Positions 17,118 through 23,682 of a stretch of 31,656 nt of DNA are shown here, piece by piece (position 1 is the first letter of the stretch; each line of letters opens with the position of its first letter). Position numbers and translations under genes: made by a program. Under the pieces are notes generated by a model that saw nothing but the letters and a program-made list of their open reading frames with translations, ran no database searches and had not been told where the DNA came from. The stretch is taken from positions 1 through 31,656 of the forward strand of contig CAVSME010000004.1 of the NCBI GenBank assembly GCA_963728985.1, read 5' to 3'. The stretch is from DASXAI01 sp963728985. GTDB lineage: Bacteria; Actinomycetota; Acidimicrobiia; Acidimicrobiales; Ilumatobacteraceae.

Positions 17118-17877
17118 TCTCGCCGGCGTGCACCCCGGACTCCGGGACAACGGCTACGTCGTCCTGCCTCAGGTGGTTTCGAAGGAGCTCCTCGAGCAAC
17201 TCGACGCGCAGCTGGCCGACGCCTACGCCCGCGCCGAGAAGTTCAAGGGCGGGGGATCCATCACCGGCCACCTCAACTGCTACCCGGGACCAGGTGCGGC
17301 ACCCATCTACGATGAGCTGGTCGACGCCGGTGTCATCGACGCGATCCTCCTCTACCGCGAGGGCAAGAACAACTCCATCCGAGCGACGCTGAACTACAAC
17401 CTGCCCGGCAGCGTGCCGCAGCACTGGCACATCGACGGTCTGTATGTCGAGGACTTCGTGATCTGCAACGTGGCCGTCGTCGACACCGTCGTCCGCAACG
17501 GCGCCATCGATCTCCTGCCCGGCACCAACCGGCAGTACCTGCCCTACTGGAAGTGGTCGCTGCAACGCACGTCCCGCCTGAGCACGCGGATCGAGATGAA
17601 GCAGGGCGACGTCCTGCTGCGCAAGTCGAACCTCTGGCACCGGGGAATGCCGAACAACACCACGACCCCGCGACCGATGCTGTCGATCACGTTCGGCGAG
17701 GCCAGCGCGCCGGAGAGCGATCCCTTCGGCGGGGAGATCAACTTCTACCCCAACTGGTACAACACCAGCCGCCTCGGGGTACTGCGGGAGCGTGCCTTCG
17801 TCGCCGCCCCGTTCTCGTACTCGGCCTACAGGTTCGCGAAGTCCTTGCATGGTCACAGGGGATACGCCTCGTACTGA
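17098..17877 (+). CDS. PhyH family Fe(II)/2-oxoglutarate-dependent dioxygenase
   Basis: The 259-residue protein has a double-stranded beta-helix with the iron triad visible: His111 and Asp113 in QHWHIDGLYVED, and His181 in SNLWHRGMPNNT. Arg192 (PRPMLSITFG) is well placed to bind 2-oxoglutarate. Members of this family (phytanoyl-CoA dioxygenase-like, PF05721) hydroxylate or otherwise oxidise small molecules, and some act on sugars or lipids. ATG 17098 follows AAGAGAGG, while earlier in-frame codons belong to the overlapping GT4 gene. Its position between a GT4 and an acyltransferase suggests tailoring of a glycan or nucleotide sugar, which is inferred, not shown. Length and motifs are complete, so it should be active. 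Confidence 0.88.
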   Translation: MPSVSVDLAGVHPGLRDNGYVVLPQVVSKELLEQLDAQLADAYARAEKFKGGGSITGHLNCYPGPGAAPIYDELVDAGVIDAILLYREGKNNSIRATLNYNLPGSVPQHWHIDGLYVEDFVICNVAVVDTVVRNGAIDLLPGTNRQYLPYWKWSLQRTSRLSTRIEMKQGDVLLRKSNLWHRGMPNNTTTPRPMLSITFGEASAPESDPFGGEINFYPNWYNTSRLGVLRERAFVAAPFSYSAYRFAKSLHGHRGYASY

Positions 17878-17889
17878 CACACTGGCCCG

Positions 17890-18471
17890 ATGACCTCGGG
17901 CCCGAACGGTGGAGCGGCGATCCAGAAGCTCGCCGGCGTCCTCAGCGAGGAGGTCCTCGGCATGGACTTCCGGGCGGCCATCGGCCGCCTCCTCGTCGCA
18001 CCTCTGCCCCGGGGCGCCGCCAGTCGCACTCGGGCTCGGCTCTTGCGCCTCATCGGTCACTCCATCGGTGACCGCACCCTCTTGATGTCCAGCTTCATGC
18101 TGATCGGCGGCCGTGGCGCGACGCGCCGCCTCGCGATCGGTGCCGACTGCTTCATCAACCAGGACTGCGTGTTCGACGCCACCGCGCCCATCGTCATCGG
18201 CGAGAACGTCAACCTCGGCCATGGCGTGCTCATCACCACCAGCCATCACCGGACCGGCGGACCGGAGCGGCGCGGCGGCCAGCTGGAGCCGAAGCCGGTG
18301 CGGATCGGCGACGGGGCGTGGCTCGCCTCCCGGGTCATCGTGCTCCCCGGGGTCGACGTGGGCGACGGTGCCATCGTCGGGGCCGGCGCGGTCGTGACGC
18401 GATCGGTGCCGCCTCACTCCGTTGTCGCCGGCGTACCGGCGCGCGAGATCAAGCGCCTCGACGGCCCCTAG
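17890..18471 (+). CDS. Hexapeptide-repeat (left-handed beta-helix) acyltransferase
   Basis: The 193-residue protein is in the WcaF / maltose O-acetyltransferase-like group. Repeats of hexapeptide type are seen in RLAIGADCFINQDCVFDA, PIVIGENVNLGHGVLITT and VRIGDGAWLASRVIVLPG. The likely catalytic His is in TTSHHRTGG, and VPPHSVVAGVPAREIKR is the usual C-terminal signature. These enzymes usually transfer acetyl from acetyl-CoA to a sugar hydroxyl in the cytoplasm. ATG 17890 has a weak ribosome site. An ATG at 17962 has a strong GAGGAGG 8 nt upstream and would give 169 residues, but the upstream segment LAGVLSEEV resembles the start of relatives, so I keep 17890. It starts 12 bp after the dioxygenase gene and overlaps the convergent GT4 gene by 23 bp. 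Confidence 0.88.
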   Translation: MTSGPNGGAAIQKLAGVLSEEVLGMDFRAAIGRLLVAPLPRGAASRTRARLLRLIGHSIGDRTLLMSSFMLIGGRGATRRLAIGADCFINQDCVFDATAPIVIGENVNLGHGVLITTSHHRTGGPERRGGQLEPKPVRIGDGAWLASRVIVLPGVDVGDGAIVGAGAVVTRSVPPHSVVAGVPAREIKRLDGP

Positions 18472-19588
18472 GCACAGCCTCGGCGAGGAGCAGCTCCACC
18501 AGCCGCTCGGCGTTCTTGTCGGCGTCGTAGGACGCGGTCACGAGCTCCTGCGCCGCGGTGCCGAGGCGACCCCGCAGGTCCGGTGACTCCACCAGCGTGC
18601 GCAGCGCCTTGGTCAGCGCTTCCCCATCGTCGACCGGCACCACGAGCCCGGTCTCGCCGTCACGGACGATCTCGGGAATGCCGGCCACGGCCGTCGCCAC
18701 CGACGGGAGGCCGGCGGCGCCCGCCTCGGACAGGACCATCGGCAGGCAGTCGCCTCGCGTCGGCAGGCAGAAGATGTCGGAGCGGTGGTAGAGCGCGACC
18801 AGCTCGGGGCTGTTGGCCACGAGCCCGTGGTGCACGTGCACCCCTGCCGAGGAAGCCAGCGCCGTCTGGGTCACCAGGTGAAGCTCGACCTCGGGCGCGC
18901 CGGGCATCCCGGCCAGTTCCTGCCGCAACGTCGCGAATGCATCGAGCAGGACGTCGCCGCCCTTGCGTTGGAGGTCGCCCCCGACGAAGAGGATGCGCAC
19001 CGGCCCACTCGTCGAGGTCGACACCGGCTGGTACCACAGCGACGGCGTGACGCCCGGCGGCACGACGGTGACGCGATCGGCAGAGACGCCGTAGCCGTCC
19101 ACGACGCCCTGCTTGGTCCACTCCGACCACGCCACGACGTGCACGGCGCGGTGCAGGCAGCTGCGGTTCGCCCGGTACTTGAGGGCCTCGAGGCGCGGGT
19201 TCCCCCGCTCGTGGGCGTAATGCGCGCCGAGCTCGTCGTACTGCAGCGGTGTGGCGTCGAGGGACACCACCGTCGGGATGCGCTTCATCCAACTCTGGGC
19301 CAGCACCGCCGGCACCTGCGTGTGGATGAAGAGGGCGGCCAGCGGCTCTTCCGCATCCATCTGGCGGATGACATGACGCGCCAGCACGCCGGCCCGCACG
19401 GTCCAGTTGCTGTTGTAGACCGGGACGCGGTTGCCCAGACCGGTCACGTCGTACGGGACGGCGCGGAGATCGGCGCGGATCGACCGGTTCTCGGGGAGGA
19501 CCCGCGCAAGGTTGGCGGCATGGGTGGTGTGCCCGAGGCTGTGCTCGAGGACGAAGCCGATGCGCGGCGCGACGTGGTCAGCCGACAT
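18449..19588 (-). CDS. GT4 family glycosyltransferase
   Basis: The 379-residue protein has a GT-B fold: PRIGFVLEHSLGHTTHAANL at the N-terminus, PTVVSLDATPLQYDELG, then GPVRILFVGGDLQRKGGDVL opening the donor-binding half. The motif that is usually EX7E reads DCLPMVLSE, with Asp at the first acidic position, followed by AGLPSVATAVAGIPEIVRDG. Most families keep Glu here, so donor binding may differ. ATG 19588 follows directly after the TGA of the acyltransferase gene (19589-19591), so the two are translationally coupled. It is the last gene of the minus-strand operon. Donor and acceptor are unknown. Confidence 0.88.
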   Translation of the reverse strand: MSADHVAPRIGFVLEHSLGHTTHAANLARVLPENRSIRADLRAVPYDVTGLGNRVPVYNSNWTVRAGVLARHVIRQMDAEEPLAALFIHTQVPAVLAQSWMKRIPTVVSLDATPLQYDELGAHYAHERGNPRLEALKYRANRSCLHRAVHVVAWSEWTKQGVVDGYGVSADRVTVVPPGVTPSLWYQPVSTSTSGPVRILFVGGDLQRKGGDVLLDAFATLRQELAGMPGAPEVELHLVTQTALASSAGVHVHHGLVANSPELVALYHRSDIFCLPTRGDCLPMVLSEAGAAGLPSVATAVAGIPEIVRDGETGLVVPVDDGEALTKALRTLVESPDLRGRLGTAAQELVTASYDADKNAERLVELLLAEAVPRGRRGA

Positions 19589-20125
19589 TCACAGCTTCCT
19601 GATCACTCGGGCCGGGACGCCGGCGGCCAGCGAGCGGGGTGGGATGTCCTGGTTGACGACGCTGCCGGCGGCGATGCAGCTGTCCTCGCCGATGGTGACT
19701 CCGCCCAAGACGATGACCCGCGCGCCGAGCCAGACGTTGTCCTCGATGTTGATCGGCTTCGACTCCGGCCACTCCAGCCGTCGCTCGGGCTCGATGCGGT
19801 GGAAGTCGTTGTCCATGATGATGGCGTGGGTGCCGATGAGGCAGCGGGCGCCGATCCGGACCGACTCCGCCGCCGCGATCGACCCCCCGTAGTTCACCAA
19901 CGTGCGCTCGCCGATCTCGAGCGTGCCGCCTTTCATGGCGACCAGCTCGAGCGTGGCCGCCGTGGAGACGAGCTGGACCCTCGACCCGATCAGCATGCGG
20001 CCCTGGTTCAGGATGATGGGACGGCCACGGAGGCGCACCCGCGAACCGACCGAGGTGGCGTGGCGCAGGTACCACTGCGCCCGCAGGACCGCCGTTCCGT
20101 CGTCCCAGACCTGGCGGGAGTTCAC
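19589..20125 (-). CDS. Hexapeptide-repeat acyltransferase (WbbJ-like)
   Basis: The 178-residue left-handed beta-helix protein has repeats such as GRMLIGSRVQLVSTAAT, GTLEIGERTLVNYGGSI and VRIGARCLIGTHAIIMDN. The likely catalytic His is in DNDFHRI, the equivalent of the His in xenobiotic- and sugar-O-acetyltransferases. IPPRSLAAGVPARVIRKL is the usual closing signature. It should O-acetylate a sugar of the unit. The GTG start at 20125 overlaps the stop of the GT2 gene by 4 nt (GTGA). It is not a duplicate of the acyltransferase at 17890: the N-terminal parts differ and only the helix repeats are alike. Confidence 0.9.
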   Translation of the reverse strand: MNSRQVWDDGTAVLRAQWYLRHATSVGSRVRLRGRPIILNQGRMLIGSRVQLVSTAATLELVAMKGGTLEIGERTLVNYGGSIAAAESVRIGARCLIGTHAIIMDNDFHRIEPERRLEWPESKPINIEDNVWLGARVIVLGGVTIGEDSCIAAGSVVNQDIPPRSLAAGVPARVIRKL

Positions 20126-21213
20126 AGCAGCCCGCGTCTCGGTCCGCGCTTGCCCACCACGACCCGCTCGAACGGCTCACGGCCGCCGAGCTCCGTCGCC
20201 ATCCCGGAGAAGTAGGCCATGTTGAACAGCGAGCTGAGCGCGTACTTGCCGACCCGCTTTGCTCCCACCGCGTGAGCGCCGAGGGCGAGGGCTCGCAGCG
20301 GTGCGGTGAGCGCGGCCTCCAGCCACGGCGCCGCCACGCACACTCGCGCCAGCCCCCTGATGACGGGGCTACGCCCGGCGAACTCGGCGCGCACCCGGCT
20401 GAGCGTCGGGTCCTGCCCCTCGTCACGACCGAACACGACCTCGTTGACGCCGTAGTCCCGAGCCGTGCGCAGCCAGGACGTGTACGGCCGGTCGGCATAG
20501 TGGTGGCCGACGGCGTCGGGGTTCCAGACCCAGCCCACGCCCGCTCGGTCCAGGCGGTAGGCGAGCTCCACGTCCTCGGCCCGCCGGAAGCGGGTGTCGA
20601 ACCCGCCGGCGGCGAGGAACCGAGCCCGCGGCAGCGACGCGTTGCCCGTGTAGAACTGCCGGAAGGTGGCCGGGTAGACGCCGGCGTTCATGGCGTCGTA
20701 CTGCTTGTAGAGCATCTGCTGCTCCCACTCGACCCATGGGCGCATCTCGAAGTCGTCCGGCGTCATCATCGGCCCGATCACGACCGTGTCGCGCGCCGCG
20801 CTGCAGTGGCTGGCCACGTGCCGCTCGATGAGCTCCGGGATGGCCACCACGTCGTCGTCGACGAACAGCACGATGGCGCCCCGGGCCGACGCCACACCGC
20901 GGTTGCGGGCGGCGGCCGGACCGGCGTTCGCCTGGGTCACGACCGTCAGCGGGAACGGCGGGCAGGCGGTGGCCAGGAACTCGTCGGTGCCGTCGTTCGA
21001 CCCGTCGGACACCACGACGACCTCGAAGCGGTCGCGCGGGAAGGTCTGGCGCTCGAACGCGGCGAGCACGCGCTGGAGCCGGCTCAGCCGGTTGTACGTC
21101 GGGATGACGACGCTGACCTGGGGAGTCGGGCTCAGGGTCGGGTCCATGCGCTGACTGCCATTGAACCCCAGAACCCCACTGGCCGACGAGGCGGCTGGGC
21201 TCACGGCGGTCAC
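20122..21213 (-). CDS. GT2 family glycosyltransferase
   Basis: This is a GT-A family 2 enzyme. Landmarks are VSVVIPTYNRLSRLQRVL, VVVVSDGSNDGTDEFL, NAGPAAARNRGVASARG, the metal-binding LFVDDDV and, further on, RRAEDVELAYRLDRAG. I prefer the GTG at 21213, which overlaps the stop of the nucleotidyltransferase gene by 4 nt (GTGA) as elsewhere in this operon, giving 363 residues; the ATG at 21147 (DPTLSPTPQVSVV) is the alternative and gives 341. The open frame continues upstream far past this point over the nucleotidyltransferase gene and is not coding there. A C-terminal region with moderately hydrophobic stretches may associate with the membrane. Sugar specificity is unknown. Confidence 0.88.
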   Translation of the reverse strand: MTAVSPAASSASGVLGFNGSQRMDPTLSPTPQVSVVIPTYNRLSRLQRVLAAFERQTFPRDRFEVVVVSDGSNDGTDEFLATACPPFPLTVVTQANAGPAAARNRGVASARGAIVLFVDDDVVAIPELIERHVASHCSAARDTVVIGPMMTPDDFEMRPWVEWEQQMLYKQYDAMNAGVYPATFRQFYTGNASLPRARFLAAGGFDTRFRRAEDVELAYRLDRAGVGWVWNPDAVGHHYADRPYTSWLRTARDYGVNEVVFGRDEGQDPTLSRVRAEFAGRSPVIRGLARVCVAAPWLEAALTAPLRALALGAHAVGAKRVGKYALSSLFNMAYFSGMATELGGREPFERVVVGKRGPRRGLL

Positions 21214-22355
21214 CGGCCGAACCGCCCGGATTCGACGTCGGCCAGGAAGCGGGCCCGCTCGCCGGCACCGCCGGCGTCCAGGTCCGTGTCGAGGGGCCCG
21301 CCCGGGCTCGTGAACGTGTGCATGCCGAGGTGACGCCCGCCAGCGCGGCCGAGCTGGCGACCGAGGGCCAGGGCCGTGGCGGCGGCCGTCGACCGGCCCG
21401 CGCTCAACACGGCGCTCGGGAAGGGGTTGCGGGCGTGCGGCAACGCCACCTTCCAGGCACCGTCGAGGGCGGTGTTGAGCCGTTCCCAGCCCGGCGCCCG
21501 CACGGCGTCGAGCGCGACGGGCAGGGGGCCGAGGGTGCGGGCCACCCGATCGAGCGTGGCGCTGGCCAACCGCGTCATGCCGAGGTCGTCCATGCGGCGG
21601 GCGGCAGCGGCGCCGTCGACGGCCGCCGCGACGACGTGGACGTCGCGCTGGTGGATGAGGAGGCGAGCACCGGCCAGGCCGGCGTGCATGACGGTGTGGG
21701 CCAGCGTGTCGGCGTCGGCCAGGCGATGGGTGGCCACCGATCCGAGCTCGATGGGCACCCGCTCGCGCAGGAGGGCGTCGGTGTGGAACGTGAAGCAGGT
21801 CCGGTCGACGGCGAAGGTGACCAGGTGCCAGTGGAGATCGATGGCAACGGTGCCGTCGTGCAGTGGGACCTCGCCCATGCCGAGCGAGCGGTACCCCGCC
21901 CAGTTGCGGTTCTGCTCGGCGAAGCCGGCGCCCACGAGGGCGTCGATGGCGGCCGAGAACCCGGCCGGCGCGACGAGGAGGTCGAGGTCGTGGTACTGGC
22001 GGGAGGCGGGGTCGTGGTACCAGCCCGCCGCCAGCACCGGTCCCTTGACGACCAGTGCGGGCAGGCCGGCGCGGTCGAGGGCGTCGATCGCCCGCTGCAG
22101 GCCGTGCAGGGTCTGGAGGTGGCGAACCGTGGCCGCCTGGCGGGCGGTGCGCACGGCGTCGGGCACCGGAAGGGCGAGCGCCTCGAAGGCGGGCACGAGC
22201 TGCCCGACGACCCGGTGGTCGGCGGCCAAGGCGACGAGGGCCTCGATGTCGACCGGACGCAGGGCGGCATCGGCGAGGGCATCGGGGTGCTGGACGGCCC
22301 GCGCCAGGAGATGGAAGAGCGCCTGGCGCCGCCGCACGCCCTGAGTGTTCCACAC
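21210..22355 (-). CDS. Nucleotidyltransferase-fold protein (PF14907-like), function uncertain
   Basis: About 381 residues from GTG 22355. The core reads GLPALVVKGPVLAAGWY, then HDLDLLVAPAGFSAAIDALV, with the D-x-D metal site (Asp-Leu-Asp) of the nucleotidyltransferase fold, followed by IDLHWHLVTFAVDR. This matches the 'uncharacterised nucleotidyltransferase' family, which is found in exopolysaccharide and some ribosomal-peptide clusters. Whether it adds a nucleotide to a sugar, lipid or protein is unknown. The N-terminus is uncertain: the frame stays open to TTG 22478, with GTG codons at 22460, 22355 and 22337, and none has a clear ribosome site. I choose 22355 because it does not overlap the WecG gene and precedes the first family-like helix (ALFHLLARAVQHPDAL). 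The 4-nt overlap with the GT2 gene suggests a shared message. Confidence 0.75.
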   Translation of the reverse strand: MWNTQGVRRRQALFHLLARAVQHPDALADAALRPVDIEALVALAADHRVVGQLVPAFEALALPVPDAVRTARQAATVRHLQTLHGLQRAIDALDRAGLPALVVKGPVLAAGWYHDPASRQYHDLDLLVAPAGFSAAIDALVGAGFAEQNRNWAGYRSLGMGEVPLHDGTVAIDLHWHLVTFAVDRTCFTFHTDALLRERVPIELGSVATHRLADADTLAHTVMHAGLAGARLLIHQRDVHVVAAAVDGAAAARRMDDLGMTRLASATLDRVARTLGPLPVALDAVRAPGWERLNTALDGAWKVALPHARNPFPSAVLSAGRSTAAATALALGRQLGRAGGRHLGMHTFTSPGGPLDTDLDAGGAGERARFLADVESGRFGR

Positions 22356-22413
22356 GCCACGCCGTGCCCGCGCGAGCGGGAGGGCCAGCGACCAGGCAGC
22401 GGCATGGCGATCG

Positions 22414-23250
22414 TCAGGCGAACTCGGAGCGACGAGCGGTCCGGGAGCGGACGAGCTCACGCAGGCACAGCCACGCAAAGCGGGTGTCCGTCACGAAGTA
22501 CCGCTTGAAGAGGCGGCGCGGCTCCTGCACGAAGCGGAAGAACCACTCGAGGCCGAAGCGCTGCATCCACCGTGGCGCTCGCTTGACCTGACCGAGGTAC
22601 ATCTCGAACGAGCCGCCGAGGAGGAGGAACAGCGGCACGTGCTCGCCGGCGTCCCGGAGCAGCTCCGTCACCGCCAGCGCCACCCGCTGCTGCTTCGGGA
22701 AGCTGATCCCCACGAACACGAACTCGGCCCGCGTGTCGCGCACGAGGGCGGCGCACTGGTCGGCGACGTGGGCGATCTGGGCCTTGTTGTCGGCATCGAA
22801 GTGCGGGGGCACGAACACGCCCGCCTCCGGGTACTCCTTGCGGAGCTGGGCGGCGGTGAACTCGTTCGACGCGATGACCACCGTCGGGCGGCGCTCCTCG
22901 ACGACCCGCTTCCACATGACGGGGAACATCGTGCTGCCCGGGAGGCGGGCGGCGAGGGGCTCCCCCGTCAAGCGGCTGGTCCACACGATGGGCTGGCCGT
23001 CGGGGAGGACGTAGCGGGACAGGGGCAGCACATCGGCCAGGTCGGCCATGCCCGACTCCCGGAGCCGCACGATGTAGTCGACGTTCGGCGTCAGCACGAA
23101 CGGCAGCATCTCGTCGGTGGGCTGGGGACCGGCGATGTGGTCGACGATGGCCGACACGTCGTCGTGGCTCACGAAGTTGAACCCGAACAGGTTCCTCGTG
23201 CGCGGCGAGAACCGTTCGGTTGGCTTCTCTCGCAGCGCGGGCGTGGACAT
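22414..23250 (-). CDS. WecG/TagA/CpsF family glycosyltransferase
   Basis: The 278-residue protein from ATG 23250 has GAAGGAGA upstream at good spacing, and this start gives a normal length; the frame is open further upstream but reads as non-coding. Family landmarks are LTPNVDYIVRL with Thr54, VLPDGQPIVW with Asp84 (the likely catalytic Asp by comparison with TagA), FVGISFPKQQRVA at about 179-191, and GLEWFFRFVQEPRRL at 233-247. WecG/TagA enzymes (GT26) transfer an N-acetylmannosamine-type sugar to undecaprenyl-diphosphate-linked GlcNAc, the second step of a lipid-linked unit. That would place this enzyme early in assembly, but the donor here is not known. It is the first gene of the minus-strand operon. 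Confidence 0.92.
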   Translation of the reverse strand: MSTPALREKPTERFSPRTRNLFGFNFVSHDDVSAIVDHIAGPQPTDEMLPFVLTPNVDYIVRLRESGMADLADVLPLSRYVLPDGQPIVWTSRLTGEPLAARLPGSTMFPVMWKRVVEERRPTVVIASNEFTAAQLRKEYPEAGVFVPPHFDADNKAQIAHVADQCAALVRDTRAEFVFVGISFPKQQRVALAVTELLRDAGEHVPLFLLLGGSFEMYLGQVKRAPRWMQRFGLEWFFRFVQEPRRLFKRYFVTDTRFAWLCLRELVRSRTARRSEFA

Positions 23251-23528
23251 GACGACGTGATCTCCTTCGTTGGGACGAGCGCGACAGATCGAGCGCCGCA
23301 AGGGCGCGCGGGCAGTAGGTGCCGAAGCAGGTGCTCGGGTGTGTTCCGGAAGCGGCGTGAGCGCCGCTACGTCACGGTGACTGACCCACCGACATCCGCC
23401 CCTCCCGTCCGCTCTTTCGTTCCGCTCTTTCTGCATCGGCGATCCGCCGCCGACCTCTGACCGGAAGACTACGGAACGTCGCCAACGTCAACCAGAGCCG
23501 TTCGGCTCATAACCGCAGGTCACAGCAT

Positions 23529-23558
23529 CGAAGCGTGATTCTGAGACTACGAAGCGTG
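23529..23558. repeat. Two CGAAGCGTG direct repeats 21 bp apart
   Basis: CGAAGCGTG occurs at 23529-23537 and 23550-23558. The centre-to-centre distance of 21 bp is two helical turns, so one regulator could contact both on the same face. They lie about 57 bp upstream of the possible -35 of the next gene. Binding is a guess. Confidence 0.35.
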
Positions 23559-23614
23559 GGCGAATCGTCGGCGCGACGCCGCCGTCGCCGCGCCGTCACT
23601 CGCCGTTCAACGGG

Positions 23615-23643
23615 CAGACAACACCGCGGCCCCTCGCTACCAT
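23615..23643 (+). promoter_or_regulatory. Probable sigma-70-type promoter of the lysozyme-like gene
   Basis: CAGACA (23615-23620) and TACCAT (23638-23643) are separated by 17 bp, close to the vegetative consensus for actinobacteria. Transcription would begin near 23650, leaving a leader of about 33 nt that contains the GGAGG ribosome site at 23670-23674. Confidence 0.4.
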
Positions 23644-23682
23644 GCCGGCCACGGGCGGCCCCCTTCGATGGAGGTCGAAACA

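Larger units (their letters stand above)
23251..23682. other. 432-bp divergent intergenic region
   Basis: The region separates the WecG gene (minus) from the repeat/lysozyme gene (plus). It holds a short inverted repeat at 23351-23368 (AGCGGCG-TGAG-CGCCGCT), a pair of 9-bp direct repeats at 23529-23558 and a likely promoter at 23615-23643. I see no convincing small gene; frames that cross it lack a ribosome site and a recognisable product. Confidence 0.6.
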
